From: Paenibacillus pasadenensis
GTDB lineage: Bacteria > Bacillota > Bacilli > Paenibacillales > Paenibacillaceae
DNA: 64,000 bases
NCBI RefSeq assembly: GCF_023715725.1
Contig: NZ_JAMBOT010000001.1
Coordinates: 434,001 to 498,000 of the forward strand
Reading direction: 5' to 3'
Shown here: piece after piece, positions 17,330-26,990 of the stretch
Position numbering within the stretch: position 1 is the stretch's first letter
Layout of the letters: each line of letters begins with the position of its first letter
The notes under the pieces: model-generated
What the model saw: only the letters and a program-made list of their open reading frames with translations
Told to the model about the DNA's origin: nothing
Database searches by the model: none
Translations under genes and position numbers: made by a program

Positions 17330-18400
17330 TTACGTTAGTTCCATATGTTTAGCGCGAAGCTGTCCGCAGGCGGCCGCAATATCGTGGCCCTGCTCGCGGC
17401 GGATCGTCGCGTTGATGCCGTTCTTTTCAAGAATACGCTGGAACTCGAAAATATCCTCCCGGGGCGTCCGCACGTACTTCCGCTCCGGAACGTGGTTAAC
17501 GGGGATCAAATTCACATGGCATAACATTCCCTGCAGCACCTCGGCCAGCTCTTGAGCGTGCTCGGGGCGGTCGTTCGTTCCGCCGATAAGGGCATACTCA
17601 AACGTGATGCGGCGGCCTGTTTTGGCAATGTAGTTGCGGCAGGCGTCGATCACTTCCTGGAACGGGTAACGGCGGTTGACCGGCATAAGCTTGGAGCGCA
17701 GCTCGTCGTTCGGAGCATGGATCGAAATCGCCAAATTGATCTGCGTGTTCTCGTCCGTAAATTTGTACATGCTCGGAACGATGCCGCTCGTCGACACCGT
17801 AATATGGCGCTGCCCGATGTTCAGTCCTTTTGGATGAATCATCATGCGCAGAAACGCCATCGTCGCTTCATAATTTTCAAACGGCTCGCCGGAGCCCATA
17901 ATCACGATGCTGGACACGCGTTCGCCCGCTGGATCCAGCATCTGCTGGGCTTTGACGACCTGCGCAATGATCTCGCCGGAGGTCAAATTGCGCTTCAGCC
18001 CGCCCAGCGTTGAGGCGCAGAACGTGCAGCCGATCCGGCAGCCGACCTGCGTCGTAACACAGACGCTGTTGCCGTAGTTATGGCGCATAATAACCGTCTC
18101 AATGGCATGGTTGTCATGCAGGCCGAACAGGAACTTAACCGTTCCGTCTTTCGACTCAAAACGGGTTATCTCCGACAAGGTGATGAACTGAAACGAACCC
18201 GTCAGCTTGTCCCGCAGCGGCTTCGGCAAATTGCTCATCTCTTCGAAAGACGAAACACGCTTGACGTACAGCCAATCGAACAATTGTCCGGCGCGGAACG
18301 CCGGTTCTCCCTGCTCCTTCATCCACTCTTGGAGCTGTTCCAGAGAATAATCATATATAAAAGGTGTCTCCACAATATAAGGCTGATTAAATGCTTTCAT
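17330..18400 (-). CDS. rlmN: Dual-specificity RNA methyltransferase RlmN
   Basis: Protein of 356 residues. Radical SAM signature [10 protein letters not shown] (Cys121, 125, 128) for the [4Fe-4S] cluster, [20 protein letters not shown], and the C-terminal Cys in AAACGQLR that forms the covalent RNA intermediate. RlmN methylates C2 of A2503 in 23S rRNA and A37 of some tRNAs. It heads the rlmN-prpC-prkC-rsgA-rpe unit as in B. subtilis. Confidence 0.97.
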   Translation of the reverse strand: MKAFNQPYIVETPFIYDYSLEQLQEWMKEQGEPAFRAGQLFDWLYVKRVSSFEEMSNLPKPLRDKLTGSFQFITLSEITRFESKDGTVKFLFGLHDNHAIETVIMRHNYGNSVCVTTQVGCRIGCTFCASTLGGLKRNLTSGEIIAQVVKAQQMLDPAGERVSSIVIMGSGEPFENYEATMAFLRMMIHPKGLNIGQRHITVSTSGIVPSMYKFTDENTQINLAISIHAPNDELRSKLMPVNRRYPFQEVIDACRNYIAKTGRRITFEYALIGGTNDRPEHAQELAEVLQGMLCHVNLIPVNHVPERKYVRTPREDIFEFQRILEKNGINATIRREQGHDIAAACGQLRAKHMELT

Positions 18401-18596
18401 GCTTGTCGCTTCATCTCATTTCATTAAAATCAACGGCTGCATACGGAATAATCCGGACGCCGGCCGCTCGTCGCTTTAGTTTACCACAAACGCCCATTGA
18501 AAGACACATATCAGGAGGCGTGCTGAAAAAGCGCCGCTCCATTAATCCCTTCTAACGCCGCAGCTTGAAGGCAACGGGCTGGGAATGTTCCTCCGC

Positions 18597-19142
18597 TCAT
18601 TCCTCATCACGATCGAAAGGGCTGATAAGCTTCACCTTGCTCACATTCGGGGATTGTTTGGCGAATATGGGATCCTGATCGCGGAACACGGATTGAACGT
18701 CCAGAACGTCCAGGAAGTCCAGGAAGTCCAGATCCGACCGGGAAAGAGTGACGTCCGCCATAACGCGGTTCCCTTTAACAAAAACGAGCTTATGAAGCGA
18801 ATCATCACAGACGGCACAGCTGTCACTCACTGCCTTATTAACCCGGTAACCGGCGTAGCTTTTTGCGGTTGTCCATTTGGCTCCAGCCAGCTCCTCCATT
18901 AATTTTTGGGACATATACGGTTCCATAATAATCATCCGGTCCCATTGAAATGAAGTCAGCTCGGCGAGACGCATCGGCTCGTTCCGCTTTGCTTTTTCAA
19001 GCAGCCGTTCCTCAAACTTGGCCGCGTCGCCCGTACTCACACGAATGGTATAGTAATGATAAATGTCCGGTATAAGAATTACTGTAATTACGATAGCTGT
19101 AAAAACTAACACTCGGTACAGCCGCATCAGCTTATTGATCAA
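18597..19142 (-). CDS. Unknown membrane-anchored protein with a short tandem repeat
   Basis: 181 residues if the TTG at 19142 is the start; it has GGGAG eight bases upstream, better placed than the ATG five codons later. One N-terminal transmembrane helix (LVFTAIVITVILIPDIYHYY) anchors an extracytoplasmic domain of about 150 residues with a CAVCD motif (two Cys) and a RMIIMEPYMSQKLMEELAGAKWT region. Near the C-terminus a 9-base unit (GTCCAGGAA) repeats and gives the peptide DFLDFLDVLDV. No family recognised. It follows the LtaS-like gene on the same strand but a terminator lies between, so it probably has its own promoter. Confidence 0.6.
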   Translation of the reverse strand: MINKLMRLYRVLVFTAIVITVILIPDIYHYYTIRVSTGDAAKFEERLLEKAKRNEPMRLAELTSFQWDRMIIMEPYMSQKLMEELAGAKWTTAKSYAGYRVNKAVSDSCAVCDDSLHKLVFVKGNRVMADVTLSRSDLDFLDFLDVLDVQSVFRDQDPIFAKQSPNVSKVKLISPFDRDEE

Positions 19143-19221
19143 GGTCCTATCTCCCTTCGAGCTTACAGAGATAGACGGGAGATTATGGAAATATGTATCA
19201 TCAGCAAGACTATTTAGAAAG

Positions 19222-19252
19222 CAAAATAAAAAGCCGGAAGCGAACTTCCGGC
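19222..19252 (-). terminator. Terminator of the LtaS-like gene
   Basis: Minus-strand stem GCCGGAAG/CTTCCGGC with loop TTCG-type, followed by TTTTTATTTTG, 27 bases after the stop codon at 19279. Confidence 0.85.
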
Positions 19253-19278
19253 CCATTCTGCAAAAAAAAGCTAATTCT

Positions 19279-21108
19279 CTATTTGGTAAAAAGCAGCTCC
19301 TTGGAGTAACCCTCGCCCTCCATGAGATCGTATTGAATCATCCGGTAATCGTTGAGCAGCTGCTTCTGGGCGTCCGTCAAGGAAGCCTCGTCGGTCGTAC
19401 CGCTCTGATTCAGCATCACCTTTTTGCTAACGCCGGGCAGCTGATTCCTCACTGCTTCCAGCATTTTATAAAAAGGAGGCAGTGACAGCCCTGCATAATT
19501 CAGCGCGGTCGGACCGAGGAAGGAGGGGCTGATCGTGCCGAGCGGCTTGCTGCCAATGTCGTAATTGGCGAGCAGCAGCAGCGGCGTTTCATGGCGGAGC
19601 CGTTCGTCCGTCCAGCCCGCTTCAGCATAGATTTTGTTCGGCAGGCCCGGCAGATGGTCGCCCCACAGCAAAACGAGCGTCGGCCGCTCCAGCTGCTGAA
19701 TCGCATCGTTCAAATAGGAGAGCGCATCATCCGTGTATTTGATTCCTTGGGCATATGTTTCCACCTGATCCTTGAATTCAGGATTGACGCCCTCCGCCGA
19801 AATGTTGTTTCCTCCGTGTATCTCTTTGTTCGTGTACGGAAAATGATTCTGCATCGTCACCAGATGCATGAATACGGGCTTGCCGGTTTCCGCTTCCTTC
19901 ACCTGCTCGACCGCTTCCTTCATGGCCGACATATCGGAAAGATAACTGCGGGAGCCGAGCCAATCCCGGTTTTTCATCTCGTCTTGCCCGGTGAAATTCT
20001 CAAAACCAAGCATCGGATATACCTTATTGCGGCTGTAAAAGCTTTTATCATACGGATGCACCGCCAGCGCCTCATACCCTCTATCCTTCAAAATGCTGAC
20101 GATCGACGGCATATCGGTCTGTTTGGTCAAATTCTGCTGAAAAGGAACCGAACCGTCGAATAAGAGCGACATCGACAAGCCCGTGAGCGCCTCAAATTCC
20201 ACATTGGCGGTGCTGCCGCCAAATTCCGGTGAAAGCACATAACCCGAGGGCCGCTGTTTCTGGGATTCGTGCACAAACGGAAGCGGATCCTCGCTGAGCT
20301 TATAGTCCGTCAGCCGCGTCACATCAAAGAATGCCTCATTCATTACATAAATGATATTCGGCGTCTCTTCCGGCGAAGCGGCCGCTGGTCCATCCGGCAG
20401 GGAACCGTAACGTTCGGCAATTTCCTGCACCGCTTTTTTGCCGTAGCCCTCCGGCTCCTCAATCAGCTGTTTGTTCAGATTGGAGGCAAAGGCGAGCACA
20501 AAGCCGTTGTACTTATAGTTGGCCTTCTGGTCCCAAAAAATATTTTGATAGCTCAGCTTTTCCAAAAGCGCGGGATATTTGCCTTCCGCAACCTGAGCGA
20601 ACAGCGCCACGGCGGAAATGGAGCATACAGCCAGAACGATGCGCAGCACCAGCGGAAAACGCAGCTTCGGCAGCTTAAACATGAGATAGCCGAGGCCTGA
20701 CAGGACCAGCAGCGTCAAAATGATGACAAGCGGCGAGAACATCCCCTGCGTCATGGACAGCATTTCCGAGGCGTTTTTGAGCTGCAGCAAATCCCAAGGG
20801 AACAGAGGCAGTCCGGTCGCCTTCATCTTTTGAAACACGGCGACGCCGGTAAGCGCCGTTACAATTGATATGATAAGAGCTGCTGCGTAAATATTGCGGA
20901 ATAAAGCTACCGCTCCGCAAAGCATGAAAAAAAAGAAGGTGCTTCCCCAGAAAAACATCGGCGGCTGATTAATCACCCAGCCCCAGGCAGACTGGACTTT
21001 AAAGCCGAGAGCCGACGCTTGAATATAAAAATGCAGAAGCATGCCTAACAGGTACAGGCCCAGCAACGCCGATCCATGTTTAACGCCCGGGCGCAGCTTA
21101 TTGGACAA
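19279..21108 (-). CDS. LTA synthase (LtaS)-type sulfatase-fold membrane enzyme
   Basis: Protein of 609 residues, usual for the LtaS family. Five membrane helices fill the first 190 residues, followed by an extracellular sulfatase-fold domain: NIIYVMNEAFFDVT (metal-binding Glu), the GGSTANVEFEALTG loop carrying the catalytic Thr, HPYDKSFYSRN, HLVTMQNHFPY and LLWGDHLP (metal-binding Asp, His). LtaS enzymes move glycerol phosphate from phosphatidylglycerol onto lipoteichoic acid or related glycolipids. The start is TTG at 21108, ten bases after AGGAG. Whether it is the main synthase or a primase or stress paralogue cannot be decided here. Confidence 0.9.
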   Translation of the reverse strand: MSNKLRPGVKHGSALLGLYLLGMLLHFYIQASALGFKVQSAWGWVINQPPMFFWGSTFFFFMLCGAVALFRNIYAAALIISIVTALTGVAVFQKMKATGLPLFPWDLLQLKNASEMLSMTQGMFSPLVIILTLLVLSGLGYLMFKLPKLRFPLVLRIVLAVCSISAVALFAQVAEGKYPALLEKLSYQNIFWDQKANYKYNGFVLAFASNLNKQLIEEPEGYGKKAVQEIAERYGSLPDGPAAASPEETPNIIYVMNEAFFDVTRLTDYKLSEDPLPFVHESQKQRPSGYVLSPEFGGSTANVEFEALTGLSMSLLFDGSVPFQQNLTKQTDMPSIVSILKDRGYEALAVHPYDKSFYSRNKVYPMLGFENFTGQDEMKNRDWLGSRSYLSDMSAMKEAVEQVKEAETGKPVFMHLVTMQNHFPYTNKEIHGGNNISAEGVNPEFKDQVETYAQGIKYTDDALSYLNDAIQQLERPTLVLLWGDHLPGLPNKIYAEAGWTDERLRHETPLLLLANYDIGSKPLGTISPSFLGPTALNYAGLSLPPFYKMLEAVRNQLPGVSKKVMLNQSGTTDEASLTDAQKQLLNDYRMIQYDLMEGEGYSKELLFTK

Positions 21109-21213
21109 ATTGCATCCACTCCTAGTTGCAAGTCGTTTTCAATAGTTTAATATATTCTGCGCGCTATCGCCAATAAAGAGAGGTTATTTCCATAAGTTTG
21201 AAGGGATGCATGG

Positions 21214-21247
21214 AGAAAAAGCCGCAGGCGCTGGGCCTGCGGCTTTA
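21214..21247 (-). terminator. Terminator of the coaBC-priA-def-fmt-rsmB unit
   Basis: Minus-strand stem AAAGCCGCAGGC/GCCTGCGGCTTT with a five-base loop and a TTTTTC tail, about 40 bases after the rsmB stop. Confidence 0.85.
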
Positions 21248-21287
21248 ACGATTGTTGCGGTCAGGAGAAGGAGCAGCCACGGGACCG

Positions 21288-22832
21288 TTAGCGGCGCTTC
21301 AGACGCGCGATGTAAAAGCCGTCGCTGCCAAAATGATGCGGCAGCAGCTGCAGCGTGCCGCCGAAATGCCCGCTGCCGTCCGCGGCAGCTCCCGCCGCTT
21401 GCAGCGGCGCCAGCACCTCGGCAGGCCATCCTTCCGGATCCGGCGCGAACTCCGGATTGCGGGACAGGAAAGCATCAATCTGACCGGCGTTTTCTTCACC
21501 GGCTATGGTGCAGGTGCTGTACAACAGCGTACCGCCCGGCTTGACCAGCAAAGCTGCGGCGTCCAGCAGCTTTTCCTGAATAGCCGCAATCGCGACAATA
21601 TCGTCCGGCGTTTTGGTCCACTTGATTTCCGGCTTGCGGCGGATAACGCCAAGTCCAGAGCAGGGAGCGTCCAGCAGCACAAGGTCAAAGGACGCATGGG
21701 CAAAATGCTCCGGCAGCTCCGCGGCGTCGCCGGAAACTGCTTTTATGACGTCAAGCCCAAGCCGGGCCGCCTGGCTCTCGATGAGCGCGCGTTTATGCGG
21801 ATGCAGGTCGTTGGCGATAATTTCGCCATGTCCGTCCATAAGCTCCGCCATATGGGCCGATTTGCCGCCCGGAGCTGCGCAGCAGTCCAGCACGCGGAAG
21901 CCCGGGCGGGGATTCGCGGCCGCCGCAACGATCATCGAGCTTTCATCCTGAATCGACCACAGCCCTTCGGTGTAACCGTCGGTAGCGGTCAGATTGCCGC
22001 CGCGAGCGACAACTACGCCCGCCCAAGGCGCGGCTTCGGACAGACTGGCATGGAATCCGGCCTGCTCCAGCTGCAGAAGCGCCTGCTCAGGGCTTATCCG
22101 CAGCCGGTTGACGCGCAGGCTGCTGCGAGGCGGCTCATTGCCGGCAGCCATCATCAACTCCGCCGTCTCGACGCCATAATCAGCGACCCACCGCTCGGTG
22201 ATCCACTCCGGATACGAATGGCGGAGCGACAGGCGGCGGACGTCGTTTTTCTCGCCGCCGAACGTTTCCGCTTTGAGCTGCGGCAGCTGCCGCACGGCAT
22301 TGCGCAGCACGCCGTTCAGCATGCCCGAAATTCCGGCATGCCCGCGCCGCCGGCCAATCGTTACCGCTTCGTTTACCGCGGCATGCGGAGGCACGCGGTC
22401 GAGGTAAACGAGCTGGTACAGGCTCATGCGCAGCAGCGACAGCACCCATGGCTCCAGCTTGGCAAAGCCTTTGGCGATAAACTGCTGCAGCCAGTAATCC
22501 AACGTCAGCCGCCGCTGCAGCGTGCCGTATACAAGCTCGGTCGCGAGCCCGGCATCAGCGCGCGACAGGCCCGATTCCTGCAGCGCTGCGTTCAGCTGCA
22601 GGTTGCTGTAGGCGCCGTCGCGGTCAACGCGGACGAGCGCATCCAGCGCGAGCTCGCGCGCGCTGCGCGGCTGCCGCGCCTTCGGCGCGCCCGCTCCGGC
22701 GGTGCGCCCGCGCGCGGCGTCTTTGCCGCCGGCTGCGCCGCCCCGGCGGCTTTGCGTGCCGCCGGCCATGCCCGGCCGGCCGGCAGCGCCTTTGCCGGCG
22801 CCGGCTGCGCCCGGCTCGCGGCGGCCGCTCAT
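21288..22832 (-). CDS. rsmB: 16S rRNA (cytosine967-C5)-methyltransferase RsmB
   Basis: Protein of 514 residues, about 60 longer than usual. The first 55 residues are a Gly/Ala/Arg-rich low-complexity extension in very GC-rich DNA; the family proper begins near SARELALDALVRVDRDGAYSN with the NusB-like domain (about 57-190), then the SAM domain: CCAAPGGKSAHMA motif I, NDLHPHKRALI, LLDAPCSGLGVIRR with the motif IV Cys, and YSTCTI with the second, nucleophilic Cys. It methylates C967 of 16S rRNA. Its ATG overlaps the fmt stop by four bases (ATGA). Confidence 0.95.
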   Translation of the reverse strand: MSGRREPGAAGAGKGAAGRPGMAGGTQSRRGGAAGGKDAARGRTAGAGAPKARQPRSARELALDALVRVDRDGAYSNLQLNAALQESGLSRADAGLATELVYGTLQRRLTLDYWLQQFIAKGFAKLEPWVLSLLRMSLYQLVYLDRVPPHAAVNEAVTIGRRRGHAGISGMLNGVLRNAVRQLPQLKAETFGGEKNDVRRLSLRHSYPEWITERWVADYGVETAELMMAAGNEPPRSSLRVNRLRISPEQALLQLEQAGFHASLSEAAPWAGVVVARGGNLTATDGYTEGLWSIQDESSMIVAAAANPRPGFRVLDCCAAPGGKSAHMAELMDGHGEIIANDLHPHKRALIESQAARLGLDVIKAVSGDAAELPEHFAHASFDLVLLDAPCSGLGVIRRKPEIKWTKTPDDIVAIAAIQEKLLDAAALLVKPGGTLLYSTCTIAGEENAGQIDAFLSRNPEFAPDPEGWPAEVLAPLQAAGAAADGSGHFGGTLQLLPHHFGSDGFYIARLKRR

Positions 22833-23836
22833 CGGCCGCCGCCTTGCCCGGCGGCCGGGCCTTCCGCGCCGGCCTCAGCCGCCGGCGCGCCAAACACGGT
22901 GCCCGCTTGCAGCCGGGCACCCTTCAGCCATTCGGCAGCGGGCATCGCCCGCTTGCCGGCCGGCTGAATGTCCAGCAGCCGCAATACGCCGCTGCCGGTA
23001 GCCACGCGGATGCCGTCAGCTCCGGCATCCAGCACCTGCCCCGGCGCCGCGCCCGCTGGCGCTTGCCCGTCCTCGGCTGCGCACACGCGCACCTTGAACG
23101 GCTCGCCGCCGAGCAGTGTGAACCCGCCGCTCATCGGCGACAAGCCCCTCACCTGATTGAACAGCTCCCGCGCGCTGCGGGACCAGTCCAGCCGCTCGTC
23201 CTCGCGAGTCAGATTCGGCGCATAAGTCGCCTCCTCTTCCTGCTGCGGCACGCGCCGCGCGCGTCCTTCAAGCAGCTCGGGCAGCGTCTCCGCCAGCAGC
23301 TTCGCTCCGGCTTCGCTTAACTTATCGAACATCGTGCCGGAATCATCGGCATCGGTAATCGGAACCTCGACGCGGCTAATCATATCGCCGGTATCGAGAC
23401 CTTCCGCCATGTACATAATCGTCACGCCGGTTACCGGCTCGCCGTTCATAATCGAGCGCTGGATCGGCGCTCCGCCCCGGTATTTCGGCAGCAGCGAGCC
23501 ATGCACGTTAATGCAGCCCAGCTTCGGAATTTCCAGCACGTCGCGCGGCAAAATCTGACCGTAAGCTGCCGTAACGATCAGCTCAGGCCCGAGCAGCTTC
23601 AGCTCCTCGACCGCTTCCGGACGGCGCATCCGCTCCGGCTGCAGCACCGGCAGCCCGTATTCCAGCGCTGCCGCTTTTACCGGCGTCGGCGCCAGCTCTT
23701 TTTTGCGGCCTTTTGGACGGTCGGGCTGCGACACAACGCCGACTACTTCACAACCAAGGCTGCGCGCTTCCTCGCTCATCAGCCAATGCAGCGAAGGAAC
23801 CGCAAACTCGGGCGTTCCCATAAAAACAATACGCAT
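22829..23836 (-). CDS. fmt: Methionyl-tRNA formyltransferase
   Basis: Protein of 335 residues from ATG at 23836 (GGGGAG eight bases upstream). Visible motifs: MRIVFMGTPEFAVPSL, the catalytic NVHGSLLPKYRGGAPIQRSI (Asn, His), and GVTIMYMAEGLDTGDM (Asp). It formylates Met-tRNAi for initiation; peptide deformylase, which removes the formyl group, is encoded five bases upstream. The last 20 residues are Ala/Gly-rich and lie in the same GC-rich patch as the rsmB start. Confidence 0.97.
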   Translation of the reverse strand: MRIVFMGTPEFAVPSLHWLMSEEARSLGCEVVGVVSQPDRPKGRKKELAPTPVKAAALEYGLPVLQPERMRRPEAVEELKLLGPELIVTAAYGQILPRDVLEIPKLGCINVHGSLLPKYRGGAPIQRSIMNGEPVTGVTIMYMAEGLDTGDMISRVEVPITDADDSGTMFDKLSEAGAKLLAETLPELLEGRARRVPQQEEEATYAPNLTREDERLDWSRSARELFNQVRGLSPMSGGFTLLGGEPFKVRVCAAEDGQAPAGAAPGQVLDAGADGIRVATGSGVLRLLDIQPAGKRAMPAAEWLKGARLQAGTVFGAPAAEAGAEGPAAGQGGGR

Positions 23837-23841
23837 TACCT

Positions 23842-24333
23842 TCACTCCCCGTCGTCGTTCCGGCGGTCGCGGGCGGAGCCGTCGTAAAGCTCCTCGGCCA
23901 AATCGATAAACAGAATGCCGTTCAGATGATCCACCTCATGCTGAAACGCGCGGGCCAGGAACCCTTCCGCCTCAACCTCGAAAAACTCGCCGTCGCGGTT
24001 TTGGCCGCGGACACGAACTTTTTCCGCACGGCGCACGTCGCCGTTCAGATTCTGAATGCTGAGACAGCCCTCCGGCCCAAACTGCTCGCCGTCGCGCTCG
24101 ATAATTTCCGGGTTGACCATTTCAATCAATCCGCGCTCATCCCCGATATCCACCACGATGACCCGTTTGGAGATGCCAACCTGCGGTGCTGCGAGACCAA
24201 CGCCCTCCGCATCGTACATCGTTTCCGCCATATCCTTGAGCAGCTTGTGAAGATTAGAGTTAAACTTGGTTACTTCCTTTGCGACCTCGCGAAGCACGGG
24301 ATCGGGATTTTGTACGATGATACGGATTGCCAT
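23842..24333 (-). CDS. def: Peptide deformylase
   Basis: Protein of 163 residues from MAIRIIVQNPDPVLRE, with GGAAGG ten bases upstream. Three deformylase motifs: GVGLAAPQVG, EGCLS (metal-binding Cys) and QHEVDHLNG (two metal-binding His and the catalytic Glu). The Fe2+-type enzyme removes formyl from nascent Met. The 40-codon upstream extension of the reading frame is not supported by a ribosome binding site. Confidence 0.97.
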   Translation of the reverse strand: MAIRIIVQNPDPVLREVAKEVTKFNSNLHKLLKDMAETMYDAEGVGLAAPQVGISKRVIVVDIGDERGLIEMVNPEIIERDGEQFGPEGCLSIQNLNGDVRRAEKVRVRGQNRDGEFFEVEAEGFLARAFQHEVDHLNGILFIDLAEELYDGSARDRRNDDGE

Positions 24334-24458
24334 TAAAAAAGCACCTTCCTTGAATGTAGTCGCAATCGCCGAACTCCATCGGACGGCGAATGAATAACAG
24401 AATCGTAAACGGATAAGGCCGAATCGCAATAAACGTAATTCCCCAGCCTGCAAAATTA

Positions 24459-26990
24459 TTATAAAATCATTTGCGGATCAACGTCCACGCTGAACAGTAC
24501 GCCCGATCGAGGGGCTTCGCCTTCCGTCAGCCGGATCGCCTCCGATACGAGCGCGGAAGCCGGAACCGCTCCGCGATATTTAACCATGCACTGGAAGCGG
24601 TAACGGTCCTTGATGCGCGAGATTGGCGAAGCTACCGGTCCAAGCAGCTCCAGCGCCCGCTCGCTGCTGCCGTGCAGCGGCTGCAGGACGCCTCTCTGGG
24701 AGGCCAGCTCGCGCAGCTTGCGGGCAAAACGGTCGCTTGTCGCAGACAGGCTCGCCAGCTGCTCATGAGACATCGTTACAAGAATGAGCCGGCAAAACGG
24801 GGGATAACCCATAATTCGCCGGTGCTTCATTTCTTCCTGTACAAACCCTTCATAATCATGCTGCTGCGAGGCGGTTACCGCATAGTGGTCCGGATTATAG
24901 GTCTGAATGACAACCTCGCCGGGCAAATGATGCCTTCCCGCGCGTCCGGCTACCTGCGTCAGCAATTGAAACGTGCGTTCGCCCGCCCGGAAATCCGGCA
25001 GGTTGAGCGAGGTATCCGCCGCAATGACGCCAACTAGCGTCACATAGGGAAAATCGAGCCCTTTAGCGACCATCTGCGTGCCGAGCAGCACGTCCGCCTT
25101 GCGCTCTCCGAACAGCTTCAGCCACTTTTCATGCGCGTTTTTTTCGCTCGTCGTATCCACATCCATGCGGATGACCCGAATGCCTGGAAATAGCTTCGCC
25201 AGCTCCTCCTCGACCTTCTGCGTGCCCGCTCCGAAATAACGGATCTGCTCGCTGGAGCAGGAAGGACACGTTTGCGGCGCGATTTCCGCATGCCCGCAGT
25301 AATGGCAGCGCATCGCTCTGGTCTTCTGGTGGTAGGTGAGCGAGATGTCGCAATGCGGACATTGAGCGGTATAACCGCAAGAGCGGCAAATGACAAACGT
25401 GGAGTATCCGCGGCGGTTCAGCAGCAGCACGGACTGCTCGCCGCGCTCCAGCCGTGCTTGCAGCGCTTCATGCAAAGCCCGGCTGAACATAGACCGGTTG
25501 CCGCTTTTCAGCTCGTCGCGCATGTCGGTAATCGTAACTGGCGGCAGCGCCTTCGCTCCGACCCGTTCCGCCAGCGAAAGCAGCGCTCCGCTGCCGGAGC
25601 CGCCGCGGGATGCCGCCGCGTAGGTTTCAAGGGAAGGCGTCGCCGAGCCGAGCACAACGACCGCTCCATGCTGGCGGGCCCTCTGCACCGCAACCTCACG
25701 GGCGTGGTACTTCGGCGTCTCCTCTTGCTTGTAGCTCGACTCGTGCTCCTCATCGATAATAATGAGGCCAAGCTGGGCAAAAGGGGCAAACACCGCTGAT
25801 CGCGCGCCAATTGCCACCTTGGCCCCGCCGCGCCGGATGCGGCGCCATTCATCATAACGCTCGCCATTGGACAAGCGGCTGTGCAGCACGGCGACCTCAT
25901 CGCCGAAACGGCCTTTAAACCGCTCTACCATCTGCGGCGTCAGCGATATTTCTGGCACGAGCACAACCGCCTCACGGCCAAGCTCAAGCGCTCGTTGAAT
26001 CGATTGCATGTAAATTTCCGTTTTCCCGCTTCCGGTAACGCCATGCAGCAGAAAAGTCGCCGGAGCCCCGGCCTCCACCGCATCCCGAATGCGAACAAAA
26101 ACATCCCGCTGGGCCGCCGTCAGCGGCAGCGGCTCTGACCGCTGGAAGTCACGGCCCGCATAGGGGTCGCGCTGCTGTTCGGCTTCCTCGATGAGGATAT
26201 ATCCCTTTTCCGCCAGAGCTTTTGCAGCGGAGGCGCTGGCTCCCGTGTCGGCCAACAGCGCCTGCAGCGTGATCGGCTCCGCCAGCTGCAGCACATACTG
26301 CAGCAGCTCCCGCTGCCTTGCAGCGCGCGCAGGCAGCGCATTCAGCGCGGCTTCAGCCGCTTGCCTGTCCTGCGGCGGGTAAACGGTAAGCAGCGTCCGA
26401 ACCGACAAACGGTCGCGGATCGACGTCTCTTCAATCAGCAGTCCCGATGCGAGAGCTCGCTTGATCGCCGCCCCAGCCTCCGGATACCGCTGCTGCAGCA
26501 ATTCCAGCCTCAGCGCTTCCGACCGAGCAAGCTCCTTAATCAGCCCCTCGGGAAGCTCTAAATTTTCCGCTCCCGCGTCGTCCGTTAGCCTTAACGCCGC
26601 TTGCTCCAGTCCCGTGCTTTGACCAGGTTCGTCCGCCAAACGAATATAACGCTCCGCTTTGCCTTTTATCGCGGCCGGCACCATTGCCTGCAGCGCAGCC
26701 GTCCAGGTACAGCAATACTTTTCACTAATCCACCTTGCCAGCTCCACCAAATCAGGCAGCAGCGGCGGCAGCGGGTCCAGCAGCTCTTGAATCGGCTTCA
26801 GCTTGGTCGGCCCTTCCAAGGGAGGTTCAGCTGAAAGGCTGACAACAAAGCCCTGCAGCGTTCTTCCGCCAAACGGCACGCCGACTCTGCTGCCGGGTTC
26901 GATCCACGCCTGCATATCGCGGGGAACTAAGTAGCTGAATGGACGATCTGTGCTGCGGCTCGGAACATCAACAATGACGCTCGCAATCAC
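24459..26990 (-). CDS. priA: Primosomal protein N' (replication restart helicase PriA)
   Basis: Protein of 843 residues. N-terminal 3'-DNA-binding domain (RPFSYLVP, VGVPFGGRTLQGFVV), a winged-helix region, then superfamily 2 helicase with GVTGSGKTEIYMQ, DEEHESSYKQ, GSATPSLE, and a zinc-binding insertion holding eight Cys from ICRSCGYTAQCPHCD to QTCPSC; the QVAGRAGR motif VI follows. PriA reloads the replisome on repaired forks. The start overlaps the coaBC stop by four bases. Confidence 0.97.
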   Translation of the reverse strand: MIASVIVDVPSRSTDRPFSYLVPRDMQAWIEPGSRVGVPFGGRTLQGFVVSLSAEPPLEGPTKLKPIQELLDPLPPLLPDLVELARWISEKYCCTWTAALQAMVPAAIKGKAERYIRLADEPGQSTGLEQAALRLTDDAGAENLELPEGLIKELARSEALRLELLQQRYPEAGAAIKRALASGLLIEETSIRDRLSVRTLLTVYPPQDRQAAEAALNALPARAARQRELLQYVLQLAEPITLQALLADTGASASAAKALAEKGYILIEEAEQQRDPYAGRDFQRSEPLPLTAAQRDVFVRIRDAVEAGAPATFLLHGVTGSGKTEIYMQSIQRALELGREAVVLVPEISLTPQMVERFKGRFGDEVAVLHSRLSNGERYDEWRRIRRGGAKVAIGARSAVFAPFAQLGLIIIDEEHESSYKQEETPKYHAREVAVQRARQHGAVVVLGSATPSLETYAAASRGGSGSGALLSLAERVGAKALPPVTITDMRDELKSGNRSMFSRALHEALQARLERGEQSVLLLNRRGYSTFVICRSCGYTAQCPHCDISLTYHQKTRAMRCHYCGHAEIAPQTCPSCSSEQIRYFGAGTQKVEEELAKLFPGIRVIRMDVDTTSEKNAHEKWLKLFGERKADVLLGTQMVAKGLDFPYVTLVGVIAADTSLNLPDFRAGERTFQLLTQVAGRAGRHHLPGEVVIQTYNPDHYAVTASQQHDYEGFVQEEMKHRRIMGYPPFCRLILVTMSHEQLASLSATSDRFARKLRELASQRGVLQPLHGSSERALELLGPVASPISRIKDRYRFQCMVKYRGAVPASALVSEAIRLTEGEAPRSGVLFSVDVDPQMIL

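Noticed and set aside
21252..22967. 571-codon plus-strand frame antisense to rsmB and fmt
   Set aside because: It lies entirely opposite two well-supported genes in very GC-rich DNA where stops are rare; the product is Arg/Ala/Pro-rich without domain features.
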